Shown piece after piece: positions 28,688-39,058 of a DNA stretch of 64,000 nt. This stretch comes from Liolophura sinensis (lineage: Eukaryota; Mollusca; Polyplacophora; Chitonida; Chitonidae): NCBI RefSeq assembly GCF_032854445.1, contig NC_088295.1, positions 26,151,385 through 26,215,384 of the forward strand, read 5' to 3'. A program made the translations under genes and the position numbers. Under the pieces are notes generated by a model. It saw only the letters and a list, made by a program, of their open reading frames with translations. It did not search any database and was not told the origin of the DNA. Every line of letters begins with the position of its first letter. Within the stretch, counting starts at the first letter, position 1.

Positions 28688-29056
28688 GGGGCCTTTGTGG
28701 CGTAGCCGTTAGTGCGCTAAAGCAGTCAAATGACAAAGGAGCCTCTCACCAAAGTGAACGCCCATACTCGATTCCTCTCCTGCCGTATGTGGGAAGGTCT
28801 GCAGCAGCCGACGGATGGCGTTATTTACTTGATTGGTATTTTACGCTGTACTCAAGAATATTTCACTTATACGATGGTGGCGAGCATTATGGTGAGAGGA
28901 AACCGGACAGAGCCCGGGGGAAACCCACGAATCCGCAGGTAGCTGGAAGGCTTTCGACCAGAGAGGAAGCCAGCAAAAGCTGGACTTGAACTCACAGCGA
29001 CTGCATATCGGTCACGGGCGCTGGCGTGCTAACTACGGAGGCCACGGAGGCGTCCC
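28688..29056. repeat. Fold-back pair of family A SINE pieces
   Basis: A plus-oriented 5' half (28688 to about 28818: GGGGCCTTTGTGGCGTAG, AGGAGCCTCTCACC, TATGTGGGAAGGTCTGC) abuts a full minus-oriented copy (about 28822-29056: TTGATTGGTATTTTACGCTG, GAGAGGAAACCGGACAGAGC, ending GGAGGCCACGGAGGC). The architecture matches the inverted pair in the astacin intron. Confidence 0.75.
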
Positions 29057-29141
29057 AAATAAATAAACAAACAAATGATTTCCAAGTGATAATTATCTTG
29101 GAAATCTATTTTTTAAATATATAATATATTTAATGTATATT

Positions 29142-29144
<3 letters not shown>

Positions 29145-29183
<39 letters not shown>
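29145..29183. repeat. (TA)n microsatellite
   Basis: Uninterrupted TA repeat ending directly at the start of a truncated family A SINE. Confidence 0.9.
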
Positions 29184-29185
<2 letters not shown>

Positions 29186-29188
<3 letters not shown>

Positions 29189-29309
29189 ACCTGGGTTTCC
29201 CCCGGGCTTTGCCCGGTTTCCTCCCACCATAATGCTGGCCGCCGTCGTATAAGTGAAATTCTTGCGTACAGCGTAAAAAACACCAATCAAATAAATAAAT
29301 AAATAAACA
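29186..29309 (+). repeat. 5'-truncated SINE (family A, 3' half)
   Basis: Starts inside the body (CTGGGTTTCCCCCGGGC, GTTTCCTCCCACCATAATGC) and runs through CGTCGTATAAGTGAAATTC to CACCAATC(AAATAAAT)n. The tRNA head is missing and the element abuts the TA run. Confidence 0.75.
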
Positions 29310-29507
29310 TATTTACCATATATCTTTTAATAAAATTTAATTCTGGGTTTGTCTTATAAGACCGATCAAATGAAAAAATAAATACTTCTGTGATCGATTT
29401 ATACCGCTACGATCACACGTGAGGGTTACAGAAAGGCGAAAAACGAACAATGCTGCGATGCATAGCAGTAAAAGCACGACACGGTAAACGTCGGACCCGT
29501 AATCACG

Positions 29508-29572
29508 GTCTGCATGTTGTGTGATCTCGGACCGTGCAGTCTGCATGTTGTGTGATCTCGGACCCTGAAGTC
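29508..29572. repeat. 31-bp tandem duplication
   Basis: GTCTGCATGTTGTGTGATCT begins at 29508 and again at 29539, with a shared continuation CGGACC. Two copies, period 31. Confidence 0.7.
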
Positions 29573-29799
29573 TGACGTCCATTCATGAGCACTTGTCTTT
29601 CATCAATATGGCGAATCTGTACGTCACGTGTAAAAAAATTCATACAAAAAAACAAACAAACATGTGACATGCATACACACAGCGTCGCAATTTTGGCCCA
29701 TGAAGTTATCCCAACATTTACATAGGCCTAATAGGTCCTTAGTTTAAATATACGTTTATATACGGGAAAGACTTCAAATGTTTGGGAATCGGGCTTTGG

Positions 29800-29910
29800 G
29801 TAGTGTGAGGTGGAAAACGCATCGCCAACTGCTGAATTAGAGACGGAAGCTGGATTTGAACTCGCGACTTCATTGGACCGGGGCTTGACGACTGCACGTG
29901 TAAACGAATA
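29800..29910 (-). repeat. tRNA-like SINE head remnant
   Basis: The minus strand shows GTGCAGTCGTCAAGCCCC and B-box-like GAGTTCAAATCC at tRNA spacing. There is no clear body or tail, so this is a remnant rather than a gene. Confidence 0.35.
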
Positions 29911-32554
29911 TTCCCATACCGCCCCACGGTGATAATATCAAAGGGGTAAGATCCTAGCTCGTCCAGTTAAACCTAGGTAAGCTTACTAATGCCTACACAG
30001 ACACCACTTTCTTATGCACCCTATCTATGCTACGTTGAATCAATGTTGCCCATTCCCGCCTATCAACTCCGTGTGAACTTGTGAAAGTCTTATGTAGGCC
30101 TACTATAAACATTTGATCACATGTGGAACTAACGCTCAGTTTTTCAGGATAGGGCCTACCGGTATTGCACGTCACCTAAGTAGCCTAATTTGTCGTTTTA
30201 ATGAAAATACACAACGCCCTATTTTTATTTTATTTTATTTTTAGGTCACCAGAATGCCTCAATACTGATATGTATTACCAGCAAACTCTGTTTAAGTCAA
30301 GTGGTGGCAACCCTAATAGTCCTTCAATAGGCCATATAGTTCACAGCCTATGTAAGTGTGCTTAGGCATATATAAAAGGTCTATGAAAGCCTAGACGTCC
30401 AAGCATGGAACAAGTAGACATATTTACAACACTATGTAAAAATATGTCAATCAACACAGCCGTAAAGGAAAAAAGAAACAACGTTTTAACCTAAACTTCT
30501 CCAAATAATTTAAACACGTCATCTTCCCACTTCCGTTGTGTTATGCGCACGATCGGATTCTGCACAAGTCGCTGCAAGTCTATAAGTAGGTCAGTCAATA
30601 TTCTGAGCCTGCAACACACTCACCCACTGCGTAAGCGGAATGCAACGGATCAGCTGCACGCTTACTGGTGTGATGTAACTCATCTGATCCGTCACACACT
30701 TTCAATTTTTCCTCTCACGGTATCTTCGCAGTGTTTCGATCTTCAAAATGGCTACCTAGTTTCCATCCCATAATTCAGCCTCGTTGTGGAACAGGCACCC
30801 TGCCTGTCACGTGACAAACGACAGCGAGCTGGATTTCGCCCGGAACTGGTTAAAGAAATAATTCTTCGTCAACTTTATTGGGTATCGTCTTCATTGCCAA
30901 ACTCCTGCATATGGCATACTTTCCCATTCTCTTAAAAGACATGAAAATATTTTCAGGAACTCTAGGTGCAAAATTAGCAGAGCGTAACGTTTTTCAGCTA
31001 ACGTGAACAAGCCTGCGGGCGTATCGGGAGAGCTCTTCTGTCCGAGGAGGTAGATTAACTACAGCTCACAAACATAGCGAGCGTGGTGCGTCGATATCAG
31101 AACGTGATTTGAAGTAACTGTTCGCAAACCGAGCGTGCTGCTCTTCTAAGATTTACCCAGATCTGGCCCTAATAATCGTCCAGATGTCAGTGCTGTTACC
31201 TGTCATGTGTTCGTTGCAAATTCAGCTAATAAAGTGTGTTCGCCTATGTTGATCGGTCCGATCTACAGCGGGGAAGATATCAGTGATGTAGGCCAAATGT
31301 GTTGTGAAGGTCAATGTAAACTTCCTGTGTATCGTGTCACGAGGAAATTGTTTGCCTGCACACAGTAGCAATATTCACAGTCTGATAAGTAATCTGGTGT
31401 GGTCAATGTTTTTATTATTATTATATCATTATTATTATTGTTTATTTATTTTACGCCCATATTAGGACCTAACTGTTTAACCTGCAGCGAGCAGAGACGG
31501 AGTAGGGTATCTTGACGTGCAAAACAAGGCTGCGGTGCAGTACGCCAGTCGGCATCGGGATCAGTGTTGTACGGTTTCACACGTATATAACTCGTAGGAT
31601 GCAGATGTTTCTATCTAACTCTTGGACTGAATGAAAATATATATGTAAATTATAATGTTAAAATGTTTAAATAACAACTGAGCTTTCATTATGCTATCAC
31701 AACTATTAATTTTCATAACAGACCTAAGCTTGCTGCAAATTTTAGACGTTATGGGTTAGACCCTACGTGGAAAAGCTAGGCCTACAGCTGTCGTGTAAAC
31801 AAATAGGCTGGGACGATTCAAATGAATCCAGGTCAATGCCCAACATGATTTGTTGGATTTACCTGTGCGCATGCTCCGAGTCATCGTAACCTGGTAAGAC
31901 TCGTTATTGTTGAATCTTATTTTTACGCATCAGACAAGACACTCAGTCTGTTCTATTGTCATTTCAGTAAATCGCAACTTTGCTTCTCGCACAGAAGGTG
32001 TAATTGACATGGTTAGATAGGGCCTAGAATAAGAATCAAACGATTAAAAAAGTTAATGAGACAGGTCTGAAGTAAAATAAACTGTCTACTTTGCAATAAT
32101 TTTTTAGGTCTACATTGTAATAAGATTTGTTTGAAAAAGATATAAATTATCAAACTTATAACTCTGAAGTTGATTTCCTGCCATTTAAATTAAATTTAAA
32201 TGGCTTTTTTCTATATTTTGCACCTTTTCTGCCCCCTGACACCCTCTGTGATTTACGCCAGAATTAAATAACAAATAACAGAGAAGCTGATTATCTTCCA
32301 TTCACGCCAATATTAAACAGCCCTATTTTTCTCTATTTCTCCCTTATATAGCCTTACATTCTTTTCCCTTCCTCACCATTCCCGATGTGAGGCAGCGGTG
32401 TACGTAAATGTTATCAACCACGCATAGGGCGAATTAGTACACACCGATAAATAAACAATAGGGTTATAGGATTATGTATAACAACACCAGTTTGAGTATA
32501 TATGCACGCTACGCCCTGAGCGACATCAGAAATATGACATCTTGAATTGAATAT
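29910..32554. other. Gene-free stretch
   Basis: No gene, RNA or sizable repeat is recognised. There is an A/T-rich segment around 31400-31450 and a 10-bp inverted repeat at 32181-32203 (separate entry). Confidence 0.4.
32181..32203. repeat. 10-bp inverted repeat, 3-base centre, followed by T-run
   Basis: CCATTTAAAT (32181-32190) and ATTTAAATGG (32194-32203) flank TAA, followed by CTTTTTTC. It resembles a hairpin plus T-run, but there is no transcription unit in view that it would terminate. Confidence 0.55.
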
Positions 32555-32752
32555 GTATTTTATTTATTTATCTATTTATTTACCGTTTGGTGTTTTACGC
32601 TGTAATTAAGAATATTAAAACATTGGTCATCCACGAACTTCCCCACCACTGGAGAGGAAGCCACTCAAACTTACGGCGACAACATTTGTGAGAGGCTCCT
32701 GAGATATTGTGCTAGACTAGCTCGGTAGCTACTCCGTAATGAAGGCTACTGT
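32555..32752 (-). repeat. Diverged SINE (family A)
   Basis: The plus strand shows the antisense order TTTATTTATTTACCGT, GGTGTTTTACGCTGTA, GAGAGGAAGCCACTC, TGTGAGAGGCTCCTGAG and a decayed head. An internal part of the body is deleted. Confidence 0.65.
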
Positions 32753-32817
32753 TCTTATAGTATTATATCCAGGCACCAGTCATCATGTAATCAGTGACGG
32801 TGCGTCGCTTTGACAAG

Positions 32818-33046
32818 GATCATATATGAAACTTATTGCATACAATGCATGATCACGTGTTTGTCAAAAGTTGACATATTGACTATCTTTGAGTGATACT
32901 CATATGAAACTTGATTAACTATGGAATGAAATGTCAAAATACAATGAATACACTTCATGATCACGTGTTTGTCAAAAGTTGACTGACTATCTATGAGTGA
33001 TACTCATATGAAACTTGATTGACTATGGAATGAAATGTCAAAATAG
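32818..33046. repeat. 108-bp tandem duplication, about 2.3 copies
   Basis: GATCACGTGTTTGTCAAAAG begins at 32851 and 32959 (period 108). The units continue through GAGTGATACTCATATGAAAC and TATGGAATGAAATGTCAAAA. A partial copy precedes the first unit (ATATGAAACTTATTGC). The units are about 95% alike. Confidence 0.85.
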
Positions 33047-33249
33047 AAAACTAGTACCATCATTTATTTCACGATGGCATGATCTGTAATCTTCACATTT
33101 AACTATATATATCTGAACCAAGGGATGCGAAAAAAATAAACGACCGGACCGACGGACCCACCGACAGCTCGACGGACAGCCCTACCAACGGACCAACAGA
33201 CAGAGAGAATTGCTGAAAGAGCTGTTAATTTTTATCTCATTTATAAATA

Positions 33250-33500
33250 ATGTACGACTGGAATTTAATGTCGTACTTAACTATTTTTCAATCATATGAC
33301 GACGGGGAGTCATTAGATGTGTGTACATATACTGTGTCTTCAAGTATCATAACGAAGACACCAGACATGTCACCCAGCACATTCACTTTATACTGACATC
33401 GGGCCAACCAGTCCCGTTTCCTTGCTCTAACATTTCTGTGCTGAGCGCCAAGCGAGGCAGCAAAAAGTACCGTTTTTAAAGGTTTTGACAATGTAAGTCC
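33250..33500 (-). repeat. SINE (family B), head-truncated
   Basis: The plus strand shows TTTAATGTCGTACTTAACTA, TTTTTCAATCATATGACGAC and GCGCCAAGCGAGGCAG, the antisense of the family B tail and body. The tRNA head is missing or unrecognisable. Confidence 0.65.
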
Positions 33501-33694
33501 ACCGATCGGCCATTACAAATAATGCGATAACATCATAATCCTAAACTGTTATATTTATGAATTCACTTTAAGGCTAACTTGATAACATTTGGTAACATTC
33601 GTATATGATGCTGCTGTAGTTCACTCTGAGAGGATGACACGTGTAACATTTTGGGTTAAAAAATCAGTGGTATAAAGTTCAGCCAAAAAACTCA

Positions 33695-33795
33695 AGGATT
33701 TTTCACTTACAAATACAACAGCGGGACAGGTTTATGGGTGGAGGAAACAGGAGTCCGCAGGGTAAACAATCGTTCTTCCCTAGACACCTCGTCTG
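33695..33795 (-). repeat. SINE fragment with shared tail
   Basis: TTTTTCACTTACAAATACAA, GGACAGGTTTATGGGTGGAG and GAAACAGG match the antisense of the diverged element at 2625-2850 (CATAAACCTGTCC). Only the 3' half remains. Confidence 0.4.
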
Positions 33796-33799
33796 CTTC

Positions 33800-35098
33800 A
33801 GTCAGTCTGATATGTACATACTTTCTGACGTATGAAACAAAAACGGCACGCTACTCAAGATGTTCCATTTGATAATGTAAGTCAAAGAGACGAGAGCAGT
33901 ATTCGAACACGCGGCCTTATGGATCTAAGAAGGTTTAGTTTTAGTGGGACTACGGTGAAAACAAGCGGTCGACACCGCTAACTGTTCTGACGTTGCTTGG
34001 AGATGGTGTACATGTTAACTATGCAGATTCTGGTTACTTCCACCCATAATACTGACTGCCATTCTGTGTGTGAAAAACTTCCGGCATTACACAACAATGA
34101 AAAAAAATAAATAAATACATAAATCGCCGCCACGTCACTTTGTCCAGCAATACAAGGTAGCGATATCCACACTTCTATATTAGCTTCTGGGCTGGTGAAA
34201 ATAAATCATTCAGCATTAGGAATCCACGGCTATACAGTTGTCAGTCATCCATACTACGAGAGAACTCCACAGTAGCTGATAAAGAAGGGCATGTAATAAG
34301 CGACAGATATTTGTAAGGAACCACAGAATGAGATGAATTTTGATGGTCGCACGTGCATTCACTGCGCAGTCATCACATTTGACATGTTAATGATAATGGG
34401 GCTGACCGACCATTGACGAAGGGAAGCAAATCTTATAACTCATACAACAACAGTGCTTTCTATCTGCTTGAGTAAAACTACCTTTTCAAACTACTAGCAG
34501 GGAAAAACTAAACAATTTAGATAAATTTATTGTTGACGGAATGTCCGTTTGTTTATTTTGATCCAGTTGTATGAGTGTTTTTCTTTCCTCTGCCATCTTA
34601 TTTCTTGCATAAAGGTATAATTTAAAATAGATCGTGCACGTTCACGTTACATGCATATTTTATTAATATATTTTATTATATGTGAAGAGATTTAATGTTA
34701 GTTGTACCTTATACAAAGTGCAATACATAATTTAGTGTTTACAGTATCACTTAGTGAATGTAAACGGTAATATTTGGGGTCACTTTCTGACCCTCATGTA
34801 TTTCCATCACTGGGTGACCGTGTAGCAAATGTATCTCACGGAAGACGATATCTATAGCAAGTGTATCTCACGGAGGACCATAACTATACGGTATAACTGA
34901 CGAACGGTTAAAAACATCTCAAAGGGAGATGATTTACTGGACCCCCTGTATAAGCCCACGTGCTGCCATTCGTCCAGCCCGAAGGTTAAAAATTCTGAAG
35001 TGAGGGAAATCCATTTACAGTTACAAGAATTCTGTTTACATTCAGGTGGCCATAACAATCTCCAACTCTGTCAACTTTAGTAGCAATACAAAACCCGT
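33800..35098. other. Gene-free stretch
   Basis: No gene is supported. A 33-bp imperfect duplication (TGTATCTCACGGA at about 34830 and 34863) is the only structure noted. Confidence 0.4.
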
Positions 35099-35195
35099 AC
35101 CTAACCAAAGAAAATTTGCCGAATGGGGATTGAACAATGTTCTCCGGCAAATTAGAAAATTGGGCTAGCCACTATGCCATGGCTATCCAGCTGGT
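35099..35195 (-). repeat. tRNA-like SINE head
   Basis: The minus strand reads GGCATAGTGGCTAGCCCA, then TTGTTCAATCCCCATTCGG, spaced like A and B boxes of a tRNA-derived element. No intact acceptor stem is evident, so a functional tRNA is unlikely. Confidence 0.4.
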
Positions 35196-35439
35196 AATAT
35201 GTGTTTCAATACTAACTTGATTACTTCAGAATTGACAGCTTCAGGTTTTCATTGCATTCATTATACATTCATAAACACATTTCATGAAGGCCCTACGTGT
35301 TATTCGTACAAATCACTGTGTCAAAGACGATCGGTCAAACACTTTCAACCTCAGTTGTTTTTAAATTTTAGAATGAGGAAACATCTCTTATAAGTGAATA
35401 TGGACTGAGAGTCCAAAATCTCTGACACTTTACTCCTCA

Positions 35440-35638
35440 ACAGGGGCATCTGTGGTCGAAATTGTTGGCACTCCAGCGCGGCGCAATGACACAGGAGCCT
35501 CTCACCAATGCGCTCGTTGTGAGTTTAAGTCCAGCTCCGCCGTGCGTGGGAAGATCTGCGGGTGGTCATGGATTTGCTCCCACCATAATACTGGCGGCCA
35601 TTTTATATGTGAAATATTCTTGAGTATATATAAATAAA
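35440..35638 (+). repeat. tRNA-derived SINE (family A), internally deleted
   Basis: Head GGGGCATCTGTGGTCGAAAT, GGAGCCTCTCACCAATGCG, B box GTGAGTTTAAGTCCAG. The body is shortened to GTGGGAAGATCTGCGGG and CTCCCACCATAATACTGG. The 3' end is GTGAAATATTCTTGAG plus ATAAATAAATC. Confidence 0.75.
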
Positions 35639-35964
35639 TCTAATTCAGAACAGTGTCTAATTCCGCTGAATATGGTCAGCTGTTTCATTCAAGTTTCGGT
35701 ATAAAGTTATTTTTATTCTGGTAGCTATATGACCTCATGTGTTGTTACTGTGTTTTTGCGGTCTTGTGTCATAAAACAGACTACGCTGCACGCCCACTGG
35801 ACTTTTCTGTGCATGCTTGAATGCTAGTTAAGTTGTGATATGTCACTGTGACTAGTTTGGCACAATTAAACTCTTTTAAGAAAGAAAATCAGATGTTTTT
35901 CCTCAATAGTTTCTCCATAGCATAGTGATACAGTACGTTGGTGTTGCACGCGGCGGTGACAGAA

Positions 35965-36060
35965 CACTGACACCGGACTAACCGCCTATTCCCGTTGAGT
36001 GCCAAGCGAGGTGGTGCCATGGTGACTCGAAATGGGCTTGAACCCATTCAGGCGCCACCA
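35965..36060 (-). repeat. SINE fragment related to family B
   Basis: GACACCGGACTAACCGC and GAGTGCCAAGCGAGGTGG match the antisense family B body. These are followed by a tRNA-like GGGCTTGAACCCATT, whose minus strand is B-box-like. Confidence 0.4.
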
Positions 36061-36217
36061 CAGCGTTCAGATTTGAATGGTAGCGTTCTAAATGATACTA
36101 CACAGCAAGAAAGGACTACAATGAAATGTAGAATACATGTAAGCACTATATTTACACTAGTTTGGCAAATCCCTACACACTTAAATGTATTGTAAGCGAA
36201 AGTCCTAAACTGTTTTG

Positions 36218-36495
36218 TAAGTAAGCCGATAGAGTGTCCGCTTTTGAGCTGGTAGATCCAGGGTCAGTTCTGGGTCGGCAAACACCTCAGACCTTAAAAC
36301 AGGAAGTTGTAGTTTTCTCACTCGGCATTCAGCATTACGAGGGTTTTGCAACAACTGGTTGACACGTATCTGTGTAATGGCTCGGCTGGGGCCGCTAACA
36401 TGCCTTCGGTAAGTCGTCTCAGTGAGGCAGCACTAGATAAAAGAGCGGTGGAAAATGTCCTCAAATGTCCTGTGCCGGTATCGTGGAATAGAGTT
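36218..36495 (+). repeat. tRNA-derived SINE (family B), tail-truncated
   Basis: Plus-oriented: head AAGCCGATAGAGTGTCCGC and GTAGATCCAGGGTCAGTTC, then ACAGGAAGTTGTAGTTTTC, AACTGGTTGACACGTATCTG, GAGGCAGCACTAGATAAAAG and AGCGGTGGAAAATGTCC. It aligns along most of its length with the minus-strand copies at 18345-18682 and 45093-45425. It ends about 300 bases before the papain-fold-like exon. Confidence 0.7.
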
Positions 36496-36723
36496 GGTCT
36501 TCACCATATTTGTTTTTATTTATATACAGATAATAGTGAATGAATTACCTATAGATAATTGCACATAGCCATAATGCAGATAATAGTGACTAACCTTTGA
36601 TCAGAAAATAGTGACTGAAGGTCAAGTGAATACGATTGTGTATATGATATATATACTACTGCGGTGTATATCTCACGTGTTCGCGACATGGCTAGAATAT
36701 TGCCGTGCAAATTGACGTCAAAC

Positions 36724-36750
36724 CATTCATTCATTCATTCATTCATTCAT
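36724..36750. repeat. (CATT)n microsatellite
   Basis: Nearly seven tandem CATT units in the presumed intron upstream of the exon at 36801. Confidence 0.9.
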
Positions 36751-36800
36751 ACACTCACACTTATTAAATATAATAAAAAGATAAACATGCTTTGTTTCAG

Positions 36801-37159
36801 AGGACGAAAACGGTGTTTGGTTCGGAGAACAGCGCATATCCTGCCTCCAACGTCGGAAGAGAGCTTTACTCCGACCTGCATGGAACATGGGCACACACAA
36901 ACTGGTGGCGTTCCGGGGGCGGGTCTATGAGTGGGGCTATCACGGAACTTTCCGGATCCGCCAGCCGTACCTGTCAGACTGTACAGAGCTATGGGACGCC
37001 GTTCAGGCCGGAATCAGCGGGTGTACACCCAGGGATGCCCAGGAGTTCTCAGAGTCGTATGCCGACCGTTACGGTGCATTTGATGTACAAAACAACAACA
37101 GTCACCATTTTGCTAGCCGTCTGGTGGAATTCCTACTCTCTGTTTGTATTGCTAAATGA
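36801..37159 (+). CDS. PPPDE/LRAT-like papain-fold protein, terminal exon
   Basis: The exon opens after a strong acceptor (ATGCTTTGTTTCAG, ending 36800) with two bases of a split codon. It reads 118 residues to TGA at 37157-37159. Key segments: GTHKLVAFRGRVYEWGYHG (residues about 30-48), resembling the His block of DeSI/LRAT-type hydrolases (H-x6-G-x-x-Y-x-x-G), and YGAFDVQNNNSHHFASRLVE (87-106), resembling their NNC-N/H-x-F block. At the place of the catalytic Cys the codon is AGT (Ser). The domain is short, so at least one upstream exon is missing from view. A competing frame in the same exon is also open for 154 codons, but it lacks family motifs. The exon is clearly GC-richer than its surroundings. 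Role inferred: amide or ester hydrolase relative, or an inactive derivative. The family call comes from pattern likeness only. Confidence 0.55.
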
Positions 37160-37662
37160 AGACAATGGTGTGTCACCCAGACACCGACGATCTTACACTT
37201 TTGTGTGCAGTGTTCAGGCCCATTTACACTCATCGTATAATTATGTGTATACGTAATTTCCATTCTGAGCGAACATTCTGTCTTCAACACATCTAACATT
37301 TCCTCTGTAGCACATTGTCAGAAATTTGCTGTCTATTGCCGGATGTAAGCTCGGAACAATACAATATGTCGGCTTGACGACAGACTTACTTTTGAATATA
37401 AGCAAACATACCAAAGGGGTTGGTGGATCTAGAAACACTGGCACTGTTCATTTGGAAATACCTATTATACATGTACAAGTGTTTGGAGAGGAATCCATTA
37501 CGGAAGTAGTCTCAGACATATACCTAAATCCCAGGAGGTCATACCTTTTGTTACAATTACTGACCTCGGTGTATGAGAGAAAAGGATATTCAAGTTATTC
37601 AATACTAACTTTCATCTTTTTTCACACACAAATTATGTGTTGTATCTATAATAGTGTTTAAG

Positions 37663-37668
37663 AATAAA
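37663..37668 (+). terminator. Polyadenylation signal AATAAA
   Basis: AATAAA about 500 bases after the TGA at 37159 on the same strand, in AAGAATAAATAGAATAG. A plausible 3' end for the papain-fold-like gene, giving a 3'UTR of about 0.5 kb. Confidence 0.4.
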
Positions 37669-38485
37669 TAGAATAGAAAAACAAATCATGGCGAGGTATT
37701 CAGCAATCTCCTTGATTCTTAGCTTGGCATGACAGTGCGAAAACGTAGAATCCTGATACAGACTCAGTGTATACAACCGAGACAGTATTATTTGTGAGCA
37801 AATTTTGGTACATATAGCCGGTATGAATTCATCTTCATTTTTTCAAGTAAGACACTGCGCATATATCTATGTTTACTACCTTGATTTAATAGGTAAAAAC
37901 AACTGATCGACCCGATTCATTAGCTAATGAATATTAACGTGAATACAGTGGAGACGAAACAGCAGCGGCATGCTCAAATACAGGATTGATGTCAGGTTCA
38001 TTCAGATAACACAAGCACTTTCCACTCCTTCTAACAGTGGGACAAACCAACAGAAACCACTATAGATAGCTGTTGTATGGTTTTCTGTTATACTAAAACG
38101 TGATGTCAAAATACTTGTTGGAGCGTTTGATCGTCGCAACCATGTGCTTTCATTATTTCTATTTGCATAAATCCTTTGCCAACTTGAGTAGGTGAGTCTC
38201 TGATTGGATAACAAGACGGTCTGTTAAGTTCCGATAGGGAGACATTCCCATAATCGTAGGGTAGTAAACTGTTGTGATATAAAAGCGCAGCTAGTCAGGC
38301 TTAATATAATGGAGATGGCATTAATTAAGATTTTTCGTAAATGTGATTAAAACAAAAATAAATTACACTTATTTTAAAATTATTGTTAAAATGTTTATTT
38401 GTGTTTTACACATTGTCTGGAATATTTTATTTATCTCTCTTTTACTGTGAAAATTACATTATATACTAAACGATATCTGTTTGCA

Positions 38486-38653
38486 GAAATTGACCAGCAA
38501 TTGGAAAACCTCACCAGTATCATTGAAAATTTGAGTTCAAGTGGGCACCTTGTTGTCTCGAAAACCCTCGTCAGGGAAGGCCCCTGTCGCTTAAGTACAT
38601 GTAGCTATATCCTCTTCAAACTGCACACATATCATGGTGTTTTCTGCTCATAA
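38486..38653 (+). CDS. Possible orphan exon, unknown product
   Basis: A good acceptor (ATCTGTTTGCAG) is followed by an open frame that starts coding-like (EIDQQLENLTSIIENLSS, an amphipathic helical stretch with heptad-like spacing). It runs to TAA about 56 codons later with no good GT donor inside, so it would be a terminal exon. I do not recognise the product. It could be chance. Confidence 0.25.
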   Translation, partial: EIDQQLENLTSIIENLSSSGHLVVSKTLVREGPCRLSTCSYILFKLHTYHGVFCS

Positions 38654-38769
38654 ACCAAGCGGGCTAAATCACAAGGGTTGGACCGTTATAGTGTATGCTG
38701 ATATTTTTATGTTGAGTCGAACTACTATCTGGTTCTGTTCGTTTCGGAGACTTTTCACACCAGGTTTTT

Positions 38770-39058
38770 TAGTGACCACTCCTGTGTCCTAATGATTAGA
38801 GCGTCTGCGTCGAAGTCGAGTGACCCGGGATCAAAGTAGGGTGACCCCGGATCAATCCCGGTCGGGCCATACCAAAGTGTCAGTGTAATGTGACTGGATG
38901 GGGTGTCATTGGCACGATACTTCAGCGGCGACAGCACTTTGGACTTTCCCTGCCACAAGAAGACAGTATACGTACACATACCTACTGATTTCTCGTCGCC
39001 ATATGACTGTAAAATTGCTAAGTACGACGTAAAACCCCAAGCATACGTACATACATAA
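38770..39058 (+). repeat. tRNA-derived SINE (family C), full length
   Basis: The head includes GTCCTAATGATTAGAGCG and CTGCGTCGAAGTCGAG, with a local duplication (GTGACCCGGGATCAA / GTGACCCCGGATCAA) and B-box-like GGATCAATCCCGG. The tail is CGTCGCCATATGACTG, AATTGCTAAGTACGACG, TAAAACCCCAAGC and (ATAC)n. The 3' half is clearly related to that of family B, while the head is different. Confidence 0.75.

Noticed and set aside
28688-28790. Possible functional tRNA gene
   Set aside because: A and B boxes are those of the SINE head; no intact acceptor stem, and the SINE body follows directly.
36792-37256. 154-aa alternative frame over the papain-fold-like exon
   Set aside because: High local GC removes stops; the sequence lacks family motifs, and its ATG lies in the intron before the acceptor.
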